Source: RPQK01 sp041946865
Lineage (GTDB): Bacteria > Acidobacteriota > UBA6911 > RPQK01
Reading direction: 5' to 3'
DNA: 8,276 nucleotides
Assembly (NCBI GenBank): GCA_041946865.1
Contig: JBHGBF010000249.1
Span: forward strand, 1 to 8,276
Shown here: one piece after another, positions 1-6,750 of the stretch
Numbering within the stretch: position 1 is the stretch's first letter
Layout of the letters: every line of letters begins with the position of its first letter
Program-made: the position numbers and the translations under genes
Notes under the pieces: generated by a model
Told to the model about the DNA's origin: nothing
Databases searched by the model: none
The model's input: the letters and a program-made list of their open reading frames with translations, nothing else

Positions 1-58
1 ACAGCCACACAGCAGCGGTTCCTGTTGATTCATCTGTATACTTTCGCCAAAGTCCAGC
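1..58. other. non-coding left edge, nothing recognised
   Basis: No ORF, promoter or RNA gene can be supported in this short stretch beyond the receptor 3' end. The only notable part is CCAAAGTCCAGCCGC at 47-61, which resembles CCAAAGTCCAAGCCGC at 8197-8212 in the same orientation (one extra base in the second copy). Confidence 0.5.
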
Positions 59-87
59 CGCCACGGGCCCATGAAGGGCCCGTGGCG
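59..87 (-). terminator. perfect 12-bp stem-loop past the receptor stop; candidate 3'-end hairpin
   Basis: Bases 59-70 (CGCCACGGGCCC) pair perfectly with 76-87 (GGGCCCGTGGCG) around a five-base loop. It lies about 25 bases beyond the stop codon of the minus-strand receptor gene. It is not a textbook intrinsic terminator. The eight-A tract at 90-97 becomes a U-tract in the receptor transcript, but it comes before the hairpin, and no U-tract follows the stem in either direction. It may protect the mRNA 3' end or assist Rho-dependent termination. The structure is clear; the role is inferred. Confidence 0.4.
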
Positions 88-111
88 TCAAAAAAAAGAC
101 ACTAGCGGGAA

Positions 112-3100
112 CTAGAAAACGTACCGCATGATGAACAGCATGCCGCGGCCACCGACGTTCGTGCGGCCCAGGTTCATGAAAACGTCCACGTCCGTCGCGT
201 TGTTAACGGTATTGGCCGGGATCGTGGTGAAGTTCCGATGGTTGAAGACGTTGAAAAGCTCCCAGCGGACTTCCAGCTTTTGCTGCTGATCACCGATCTT
301 CAGCGTGCGGATGTCCTTTTGAAGGGCGACATCGAAGGTGTTGGTCCCACCCGTACGCTCGGTATTCGCACCCAGGTTCCCGATGATGCCGCTATCCGGA
401 ACGTTATAGACGAAGTAAGGATTCGTCACTTTGGCGGATGTCGGTTTCGGGTACTCGCCGTTTGGATTGATCGAGACCCTCTGCGACAGGTTCACCGTCG
501 TGATCTGGCCGGGAAGAATCCCGAGCGCGTTCCCGCCACTAAAGATGGTATAGGGGGTCCCTGATGCCAGGGTGTACACGCCACTGATCTGCCAGCCACC
601 CACGATGTTGTTCACAACGCGGGTGTCCGCCAGCAGTTGCGGGAACTGATACACCCAGTTGGCAACAAACCGGTGCGGCTGGTCGAAAGCAGAACGACCC
701 CGGTCCAGGCGGATGTTGAACGGGTAGGCCGGGAGGGTCCGGTTCGCCTGACCGCCCAGAATGTCGTCGCTGTCGTTGATGAACGCGCTGTAGGTGTAGT
801 TAGCCTGGAACTGCAAGCCGTGGCTGAACCGCTTATCCAGCGTGATCTGCCCGGAATGGTAGCTCGAGCTGGCACGGCCGTCCGAAACCAGGATCGATCC
901 CTTCGTCGGATCCATACGGTACCCGGTAACCACGCCGGACGCGTTCGTCACCGGCTTCAGCTGCGGCAGTATCTCCTGGTAAGTGGCTGGATTGGTGTCG
1001 ACTGCCTTCTTGGTGAACCCGATATTGCTCTCGACCTCACGCACGAGGTGGACGCCGCGGGTCGCAATGTAGTAAACCCTCACGGCATAGTCGCTGACAA
1101 TCGGCCTTTCGATGCCGAGCGTAAACTGCTGGGCGTAGGGCTGGGTCACCGCATCGTTGGGAGAGAACAACCTGACCGGGAGCAGATCGACGTTGCCTTT
1201 GTAGTCTTCCGGCTTCGGGGGCGCCGGCCGACTGGCCTTGTCATACAGGCGCTGGCCGCTGATATTGTCGATCGAAACGCTGACGCCGCGCGGGTAGTTG
1301 CGGGCGGTGTTCAGCAGAATGTTCTGAAACACCTGGTCATAAGAGATCGCATATCCGGCGCGCAGAACTCCCTCCGAACCCAGCAAATACTTGAATACCG
1401 GGGCCTCGCCGCCTTTCCAGGCCAGACCCAGCCGGGGCGCCCAGTTGTTTTTGTCCGGCGTCGCGTTCGAGAAGAAACCGAACGGAACCCCCGTGTACTC
1501 CCATCGCAAGCCCATATTCACGGTCAATGTCGGCTTCACACGCCAGTCATCCTGGATGAAAGTCCCCAGCTCGGTGGTTCTGGCCGGGACATAGCCTGTA
1601 CCTGCGTACTGGCTGAAGCTCGCATTGCGGTCAAAGAGGAGATCGGGCAGAGAGGGGTAAATGATCAGACCCATCGTGTTGGGTGCAAAGAAAGAATTGA
1701 GCTGGTACCTGAGGATGTTGACGCCCGCCTTCAGGCTGTGGTTCAGCATCAGGTGCGAGATATTGTCCATGTACTCGAAGACATTGTCTGTCCGGTACTG
1801 AGGATAATTCTGGTTCCCGACCGAGTTGAAGCCGGTGATGTTGATCGCCGCGTCCAGATCTTCAGGGAAATCGATTTTCCGGCGGGAGTAAGTGAACCTG
1901 AACTCATTCGTTGTCCGGGGGCCGAAGATGTGCGCCTCGTTCAGAGTGAAGCTCTGGTCACGTTGAACCTGGCCGATTTCCTGGCCGGGGATGGCGGTCG
2001 GAGAACCAGGATCATTGTAGGAATAAATCAGATACCGGGCAGAAAGATTGTCGTTCTCGCCCAGTTTCGTGTCGATCTTCTGCAGATACCGGGTGAACCC
2101 ACGCCCGTACGGAAAGGCGCCCTGGGCCGCCCGGTTAAACTGCTGCAGCGGAACATCGACTGATTTGCCCGACGGCGTCGTGAACTTGATCGTTCCACGA
2201 GGCGTGACATCGTTTGCGACCGGGAAAGTCTTGGTGAGGAAATCCAGAGCACCCGGAGCAAATTCGCTGGAAACCGCCTGCAGGTTCTGAAGCCCCTGAG
2301 CGGAAATTGCCCTGGTCGGCGCAGGAACCGCCGTCGTCCTGTACCAATCCTTGTCTACCGCCGTGAAGAAATGTGTATGATCTCTTTTCACCGGCCCGCC
2401 GACGGTGAACCCGCCCATGCTGTCGACCACCACGCCCCGGGCCTTGCGCATCGCATCCTTGTTTGAGAGACCCGAGTCGCGCCAGCTCTTGAAGGTCCTC
2501 TCCTGGTTGGTCGTGAAGGCGTCGAAACTGTTGCCGTTCCACTGGTACTGGACCGTGCCGTGAAGGTCGTTCGTCCCGGATTTTGTGATGACGTTCACGT
2601 ACGAGCCGGAGTTGCGGCCGTATTCGGCCGAGAAATTATTGGTGACGATGTTGACTTCCTGAATCGCTTCGCGCACCAGGGTGGTGCGGGGGATCGACAG
2701 GGACTGATCGTTGTTGTTCGCACCATCGATCGTGAAGTTGTTGGAGCGCGACCGGGCCCCGTTGACGACAAACCCCGAGCCCGGGCGGCCGTTCTGGTTG
2801 TTGACGACACCCGGTTGGAGCAAGGCAAAAGCGTTAAGCCCGTCGCGACCCGGCAGATTCTTGATCTGGTTGAAGTCGGCGATCTTGTTCAGCTGACTCC
2901 TGGTCGTCTCAATGAAAGCCGCACGCGCCTCGACGGTGACCACCTCCCGCCCGCCGCTTGGCTTCAGCTTGAAATCGACCGTGGCCTCGACGGCGCTCCT
3001 CACCGGAATGGGCTGTTGCAGAACGATTTCGAAGCTGGGCATGGTGGCCTGCACCGAATACTCACCACTCGCCAGTGCGGTCACCCTGTAGAACCCCGCT

Positions 3101-3309
3101 TCATCAGTGACGGTGTTCCGAGCGATGCCTGTTTCCAGGTTCTTCACTACGATCTCCGCCCCCGGAATTGTGCCGCCGCTTTGATCGAGCACCGTCCCGC
3201 TGATCGATCCGTAGATCGTCTGAGCCATGACCTCGCCGGCGCCGCTAAGCACCACAGCAAGCACGCCTGCGAAAAACACAACCCGAAAACCTGCAAAGAG
3301 ATTCCTCAT
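112..3309 (-). CDS. TonB-dependent outer-membrane receptor, Oar-like, with carboxypeptidase-regulatory-like N-terminal domain
   Basis: This is a 1065-residue receptor expected to form a gated outer-membrane beta-barrel that imports a ligand using TonB/ExbBD energy. The start is the ATG at 3309, preceded by GGGGAGGT seven bases upstream. A longer reading from a TTG at 3402 is rejected because that TTG is the -35 box of the promoter. Residues 1-29 form a Sec signal peptide (hydrophobic core about 10-24, likely cleavage VMA|QT). Residues 33-118 are a CarboxypepD_reg-type Ig-like domain (SGTVLDQSGGTIPGA, then TDEAGFYRV). The plug follows at about 123-245, with the family phrase VNGARSRSNNFTIDG at 182-196 and AEYGRNSG at 228-235. 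The rest is barrel, ending in the aromatic C-terminus MRYVF suited to outer-membrane assembly. The length is normal for the family and the frame is intact. The ligand is unknown; members of this family in Acidobacteriota are often presumed to take up glycans or peptides. It is transcribed divergently from the thioredoxin-TPR gene. Confidence 0.93.
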   Translation of the reverse strand: MRNLFAGFRVVFFAGVLAVVLSGAGEVMAQTIYGSISGTVLDQSGGTIPGAEIVVKNLETGIARNTVTDEAGFYRVTALASGEYSVQATMPSFEIVLQQPIPVRSAVEATVDFKLKPSGGREVVTVEARAAFIETTRSQLNKIADFNQIKNLPGRDGLNAFALLQPGVVNNQNGRPGSGFVVNGARSRSNNFTIDGANNNDQSLSIPRTTLVREAIQEVNIVTNNFSAEYGRNSGSYVNVITKSGTNDLHGTVQYQWNGNSFDAFTTNQERTFKSWRDSGLSNKDAMRKARGVVVDSMGGFTVGGPVKRDHTHFFTAVDKDWYRTTAVPAPTRAISAQGLQNLQAVSSEFAPGALDFLTKTFPVANDVTPRGTIKFTTPSGKSVDVPLQQFNRAAQGAFPYGRGFTRYLQKIDTKLGENDNLSARYLIYSYNDPGSPTAIPGQEIGQVQRDQSFTLNEAHIFGPRTTNEFRFTYSRRKIDFPEDLDAAINITGFNSVGNQNYPQYRTDNVFEYMDNISHLMLNHSLKAGVNILRYQLNSFFAPNTMGLIIYPSLPDLLFDRNASFSQYAGTGYVPARTTELGTFIQDDWRVKPTLTVNMGLRWEYTGVPFGFFSNATPDKNNWAPRLGLAWKGGEAPVFKYLLGSEGVLRAGYAISYDQVFQNILLNTARNYPRGVSVSIDNISGQRLYDKASRPAPPKPEDYKGNVDLLPVRLFSPNDAVTQPYAQQFTLGIERPIVSDYAVRVYYIATRGVHLVREVESNIGFTKKAVDTNPATYQEILPQLKPVTNASGVVTGYRMDPTKGSILVSDGRASSSYHSGQITLDKRFSHGLQFQANYTYSAFINDSDDILGGQANRTLPAYPFNIRLDRGRSAFDQPHRFVANWVYQFPQLLADTRVVNNIVGGWQISGVYTLASGTPYTIFSGGNALGILPGQITTVNLSQRVSINPNGEYPKPTSAKVTNPYFVYNVPDSGIIGNLGANTERTGGTNTFDVALQKDIRTLKIGDQQQKLEVRWELFNVFNHRNFTTIPANTVNNATDVDVFMNLGRTNVGGRGMLFIMRYVF

Positions 3310-3315
3310 AAGCAG

Positions 3316-3323
3316 ACCTCCCC
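3316..3323 (-). promoter_or_regulatory. Shine-Dalgarno sequence of the receptor gene
   Basis: The minus strand reads GGGGAGGT, with GGAGG seven bases ahead of the ATG at 3309. This near-consensus site fixes the start at the methionine that opens the signal peptide. Confidence 0.85.
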
Positions 3324-3373
3324 AAGGTCGAACTTGAAATGCGCACGCGAGCCGGGATGCCAGCGTCACCGAG

Positions 3374-3402
3374 TTAATATCGTAAAGTGATTGCTTCGTC
3401 AA
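3374..3402 (-). promoter_or_regulatory. sigma70-type promoter of the receptor gene
   Basis: On the minus strand TTGACG (3402-3397) and TATTAA (3379-3374) are separated by exactly 17 bases, matching five of six consensus bases in each box. Transcription would start near 3367, leaving a leader of roughly 57 bases before the ATG. The -35 TTG coincides with the alternative start of the longest open frame, which argues against that longer start. Confidence 0.75.
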
Positions 3403-3476
3403 TAGCTTTCGAGCTTATTTCAGCGCTGCAAAGGGGTGGCGCACCACCCGGCCGGAATAAGCGGTGAACAGGCCGA

Positions 3477-3507
3477 CCGCCAGCCGGCGCCAAGCGCCGG
3501 AAGGCGG
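3477..3507. repeat. strong GC-rich two-part hairpin
   Basis: CCGCC (3477-3481) pairs with GGCGG (3503-3507), and CCGGCGC (3484-3490) pairs with GCGCCGG (3494-3500). The loop is CAA, and the two helices are separated by an AG/AA internal loop. No U-tract follows on either strand, so terminator function is not supported. It may belong to the surrounding repeat family. Confidence 0.6.
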
Positions 3508-3590
3508 GCAGGTGTAAACATTTCCAACACCACGCGCGCCAGTGGCGGGCGCTGTCTCATCACCGGACCTGCGCCGCCCGGGGCCTTGAC

Positions 3591-3621
3591 CAGAGCCGCA
3601 AGCGCAGCGCTTGCGGCTCTG
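3591..3621. repeat. 31-nt perfect palindrome (REP-like element)
   Basis: CAGAGCCGCAAGCGC (3591-3605) and GCGCTTGCGGCTCTG (3607-3621) are exact reverse complements around a single A. Eighteen bases of it (3594-3611) recur at 8207-8224, and its first ten recur at 8229-8238. Recurrence in two separate intergenic spaces points to a dispersed palindromic repeat rather than a site specific to one gene. No transposase is nearby. Confidence 0.7.
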
Positions 3622-3789
3622 TAACGCGTTCTAGCCCCCGCCGCGGTTGGCTGCGGGGTTACGGTTAGGCGGTTCCGAAATGCGTATAAAGTGCGTGGTT
3701 TTGACGGCGCTTTGGATTTAACCTTCCTGAATGCCGAATGCCGGCCGCTGATCGCTGACCGGAGGCACGAGCTTCCACCAATCACCGAG

Positions 3790-3818
3790 TTGACAGTGCC
3801 CGCCTCTTTTCATACGCT
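3790..3818 (+). promoter_or_regulatory. candidate promoter of the thioredoxin-TPR gene
   Basis: A consensus TTGACA (3790-3795) is followed after 17 bases by TACGCT (3813-3818), which keeps the important first, second and last -10 positions. Transcription would begin near 3825, about 67 bases before the start codon. An alternative TATAAA at 3685-3690 lacks a good -35 box. Confidence 0.5.
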
Positions 3819-3891
3819 TCGGCCGAAGCCGGGTGAGAGCAGCCTTCCCGTCTCGCATTTATCGTGTTTGAAAGCGCCAAAGCGAGGGGAT

Positions 3892-6639
3892 ATGGTCCGA
3901 TTCACTCTTTCTGTTGCCTCCGCGCTGGTTCTGGTCTTTGCGCCGACCGTCCTTGCCGCTCAGATCTCCTGGGTCCCGAGGCTCAGAGACGCGCTAAAAC
4001 TGGCCCAAAGCCAGAACAAGTTTGTCGTGATCGATGTTTCAGCCAGCTGGTGTCCTCCCTGTATAAAAATGGAACGCGAGGTCTTTCGCGATCCGAGGTT
4101 CATCGAATTCGCGCAGTCTCAGGTCCTTATGCGTGTCGATGCCGAGAACGACGCCGAGGGAAGGAGCCTGGCCGCCAGGTTCAACGTGAACAGCTACCCG
4201 ACGGTTCTGATCCTGTCTCCTTCCGGCGATGAGATACACAGGCTGATTGGCGGCCGCTCGACCGCACAGCTCATCAGCGATCTCCAGGATGTCTTCTCAG
4301 ATCCGCGATCCTCCAAACAGCTCGAAGAACAACTGCGCGGCGAGGGCGACAGTTACGAAGCTCGTTACCGGATCGGCACCCGCCTTCGAGACCGGAGCGA
4401 GCACGAGAAAGCGATCCCGCATCTGAAAAAGGCGTTCGAGCTGGCGATGACCGAAGAGCAGAAAAGGGATGCCCTCGTCGCGCTCGTGGCCGCTGCTTCC
4501 GAGGCTCATAAATCCAGTGACTGCCTTGAGGCCATCACTCTGCTCGAGAAATCCTGGCCCGAGGCCGGCTCTGTCGGCGCCCTGCAAGCCAGAAAAGCTG
4601 AAGCCCTGATCCGCCTGAAGCGCCATGACGAGGCCAACGACGTTATCCGACAGCTGCTGGCTGCAAAGTCGTCCGAAGACAAAGCTCTCGGCCGCGAGCT
4701 GTTGTCGGACCTGCCCGGCAAGTACCGGCAGCAGGATAAGGAGCTTGCCAAGAAGCTGGAAGACGCACAGAAGAAGCTCCGGGACCGCCAACTCGAGGCG
4801 GCGGTCGCTGTTGCCACGAGCGCGGTCGCCGACGCTCCTTCTTCGGCGGATGCTCATGCCCTGGTCGCTGTCGCTCAGTTACATCTTGCCGGCGCCGTGG
4901 CGGACCCGGAGCAGAAAGCCTCGCTTTCAACTTCCGGACTTGACCACCTTCGCCTGGCCCGACGGCTTGAGCCTGAGAATCTGTATGTCTACGCGGCGGC
5001 AAAGGAGTTGCTCGCCTCGCAACATGTTCCCCAGAGGCCCAGAGACGAAGACTGCGCCAAGACTTATCTGAACGCAGAAAAAGCATTTGCCGAGGGTCGC
5101 CTGAAGGACGCCGTGGATCTGTACCGGAAAGTGATCACCGAGGATCCCGGTTTCGGGAAGGCTTATTTGCACATGGGTGACTGTTTCTTTCGAAACAACC
5201 AATATCGCGAAGCCCTGGAGTGCTACCGCATGGCAGCCGCCAGGACGCCGCTCGACCCGGCCGCGCATCGCTTCGGCGCAGACGCGCTCCTCAGAATGGG
5301 ACAGGGTCCGGAAGCCAGGCGGTGGCTGGTCAATTCGCTCCTGGCCGATCCCGAGTACCCGACAGTCTGGATGGATCTGGATACGGTGGCGCAAAGCGAA
5401 GGAAAGAACCTCGAACGGCACCACGACCTCGTACCCCTGCAGTTGCTGGTCCTCGATGCTCACGCCGGGGCCGATGACGACCGCCTGCTCGAGGCGGTTC
5501 CGGCTGAGACCGCGAGCGCCTGGCGCCAGTATCTGAAACAAAAACGGCTGTGGCGTCAGGAGCAGTTTCGAAAGCAGTTTCCGCACGAAAAGTTCTACCA
5601 CACGAGCGCGCAGGAGGAACTGGACTGCCTTCGCGCGCTCGTGACCGAATGGAACCGTGTTCGCGACAGCAACCCCAGCCTTCGCAACGAGAGGCTGGAT
5701 TTCATCCGACAACTCCAGCTGGACGATATGCTCGAAGCGTTTGTCTTCCTGGAGCTGTTCACCGAAGAGTACCGGACTGCATTCGAGAAATGGAAGAAAG
5801 CGAACGAGGTGACCGCTCACGAATACATCGAGCGGTACCTGTTCGGCGCACCGGTTGCCGGCGCGGCTGCCGGCCAGTTCAACACATCGGCTGTCGAGGC
5901 TTACAACGCGGGCGTGAAGGCCCAACAGGAGGGCCGGATGGACGAGGCGGGCGTCTTTTACGAAAAGGCGCTGAGGCAGGAGCCGAACATGCCCCAGGCG
6001 CTCTATAACCTCGCCTCAGTCAGCCTTGCGAGGAACGATTTCAAGAGAGCCAAGGGTCTTCTCCAGCAGCTTGTGCGCCTTCGCCCCGATGATGCCGATG
6101 TCTATTCCATGCTGGCCGGCGTTTCCATAGGCGAGCAGGACTACGAGACAGCCGCAGTCCACGCCGAAAAGGCGCTGGCGCTTGAGTCGAATCCCGACAG
6201 ACGTATGGAGCACGAACGCCGGCTGAAGGAACTCCGGGATTTCCTCGATCAAACCAGGCGCAGCCAATCGCAGGTTGTCATTCGCAGCCCAGCGCCTGAA
6301 GCGGCCGTCGCCAGACCGCCGGCGTCGCGGAGAGAAGAGGCAGAAAAGCCGGATGTGCCGGCCGTCACCTCGGAGCGAGCCGCCACCGTTCAAGGGGCTT
6401 CCGAGGCGCTCCTCGCTGAGGAGCCGGAAGAAGCGATCGCGATCCTGCTGAAGATCCTCCCCAGCATCAGGAACCAGGTCGACCGGAATCAGGCAACGCT
6501 GATGCTGGGAATGGCTTACATGCAACTGGAGAACTGGAACGAGGCCGAACGCTGGCTGTCGGAATACACGAAAAGCAACCCGAACGACAGCCACGTCCGC
6601 GACCTGTTGAAAGAAGTTCGTGCAAAACAGAAGAAATAG
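3892..6639 (+). CDS. exported thioredoxin-fold / TPR-repeat protein
   Basis: This 915-residue protein probably acts in the periplasm. Residues 1-22 form a Sec signal peptide (cleavage near VLA|AQ). Residues about 30-140 are a thioredoxin-like domain of the DsbD-gamma/Thioredoxin_7 style. It has the active-site motif W53-C54-P55-P56-C57 followed by IKMEREVF, and the cis-proline P103 in NSYPT. TPR-like helical pairs follow at about 150-340, 387-490 and 666-770, with a last group at 836-910. Residues about 515-660 are helical and charged and match no family I recognise. Residues 787-835 form a Pro/Ala/Glu-rich linker. Five further cysteines (C211, C388, C431, C444, C579) lie outside the active site. 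The start is the ATG at 3892, because translation upstream lacks coding character. The ribosome site GAGGGG sits only two bases from the ATG, which is closer than usual. Plausible roles are disulfide reduction or isomerisation coupled to TPR-mediated partner binding; the substrate is unknown. Confidence 0.88.
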   Translation: MVRFTLSVASALVLVFAPTVLAAQISWVPRLRDALKLAQSQNKFVVIDVSASWCPPCIKMEREVFRDPRFIEFAQSQVLMRVDAENDAEGRSLAARFNVNSYPTVLILSPSGDEIHRLIGGRSTAQLISDLQDVFSDPRSSKQLEEQLRGEGDSYEARYRIGTRLRDRSEHEKAIPHLKKAFELAMTEEQKRDALVALVAAASEAHKSSDCLEAITLLEKSWPEAGSVGALQARKAEALIRLKRHDEANDVIRQLLAAKSSEDKALGRELLSDLPGKYRQQDKELAKKLEDAQKKLRDRQLEAAVAVATSAVADAPSSADAHALVAVAQLHLAGAVADPEQKASLSTSGLDHLRLARRLEPENLYVYAAAKELLASQHVPQRPRDEDCAKTYLNAEKAFAEGRLKDAVDLYRKVITEDPGFGKAYLHMGDCFFRNNQYREALECYRMAAARTPLDPAAHRFGADALLRMGQGPEARRWLVNSLLADPEYPTVWMDLDTVAQSEGKNLERHHDLVPLQLLVLDAHAGADDDRLLEAVPAETASAWRQYLKQKRLWRQEQFRKQFPHEKFYHTSAQEELDCLRALVTEWNRVRDSNPSLRNERLDFIRQLQLDDMLEAFVFLELFTEEYRTAFEKWKKANEVTAHEYIERYLFGAPVAGAAAGQFNTSAVEAYNAGVKAQQEGRMDEAGVFYEKALRQEPNMPQALYNLASVSLARNDFKRAKGLLQQLVRLRPDDADVYSMLAGVSIGEQDYETAAVHAEKALALESNPDRRMEHERRLKELRDFLDQTRRSQSQVVIRSPAPEAAVARPPASRREEAEKPDVPAVTSERAATVQGASEALLAEEPEEAIAILLKILPSIRNQVDRNQATLMLGMAYMQLENWNEAERWLSEYTKSNPNDSHVRDLLKEVRAKQKK

Positions 6640-6656
6640 AAAGCAAAATGACAGAG

Positions 6657-6729
6657 TCAGATGTCAGAACGAAGGCCACGTGAGCCAGAAGCCTGCTTTT
6701 CCTCTCGGCTTCTCGCTGCTGACTTCTGA
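6657..6729. repeat. nested imperfect inverted repeat between the two plus-strand genes
   Basis: Outer arms TCAGATGTCAG (6657-6667) and CTGACTTCTGA (6719-6729) are inverted with one mismatch. Inner arms AGAAGCC (6687-6693) and GGCTTCT (6707-6713) pair perfectly. The two sides between the arms are unequal (19 versus 5 bases), so the full structure is irregular. It fills most of the 111-bp gap and could be a repeat remnant or an RNA processing site. No U-tract typical of a terminator follows it, and no convincing promoter was found here. Confidence 0.35.
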
Positions 6730-6738
6730 GCTTCTCTC

Positions 6739-6746
6739 AAGGAGGG
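6739..6746 (+). promoter_or_regulatory. Shine-Dalgarno sequence of the oxidoreductase gene
   Basis: AAGGAGGG lies just upstream of the ATG at 6751, with five bases between GGAGG and the start. It is a near-perfect ribosome site and fixes the start at the methionine opening the twin-arginine signal. Confidence 0.88.
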
Positions 6747-6750
6747 ACAC

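Larger units (their letters stand above)
3418..3660. repeat. hairpin-rich, repeat-bearing segment of the divergent intergenic region
   Basis: About 240 bases directly upstream of the receptor promoter hold several inverted repeats and no credible gene. GGGTGG (3434-3439) pairs with CCACCC (3444-3449) around CGCA. A two-part stem lies at 3477-3507, a 31-nt palindrome at 3591-3621, and CCCCGC (3636-3641) pairs with GCGGGG (3653-3658). TTTCAGCGCTGC at 3418-3429 is the reverse complement of 8217-8228. Small open frames on both strands here lack ribosome sites and recognisable protein features. The segment is best read as accumulated REP-like repeats or a non-autonomous insertion; this is inference. 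Confidence 0.5.

Noticed and set aside
637..2163. 508-codon open frame on the plus strand inside the receptor gene
   Set aside because: It is antisense to a clearly recognisable receptor, has no recognisable domain, and long antisense frames are expected in GC-rich coding DNA.
2560..3390. 276-codon open frame on the plus strand over the receptor 5' end
   Set aside because: It is antisense to the signal peptide, plug and promoter of the receptor, and its translation lacks family features.
3591..3621. the palindrome as an intrinsic terminator or CRISPR repeat
   Set aside because: No U-tract follows it on either strand and there is no regularly spaced array.
3701..3729. TTGACG at 3701-3706 as a promoter for the rightward gene
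   Set aside because: No acceptable -10 box lies 16-18 bases downstream; the TTGACA at 3790 fits better.
3420..3785. 121-codon minus-strand and 62-codon plus-strand open frames in the divergent intergenic region
   Set aside because: Both run through palindromes and hairpins, have low-complexity Arg/Ala/Pro-rich translations and no credible ribosome site.
3691..3891. 67-residue N-terminal extension of the thioredoxin-TPR protein
   Set aside because: The ATG at 3892 opens a normal signal peptide. The upstream translation lacks coding character and spans the candidate promoter at 3790-3818.
4927..5925. 332-codon open frame on the minus strand within the thioredoxin-TPR gene
   Set aside because: It is antisense to clear TPR coding sequence and has no recognisable motif.
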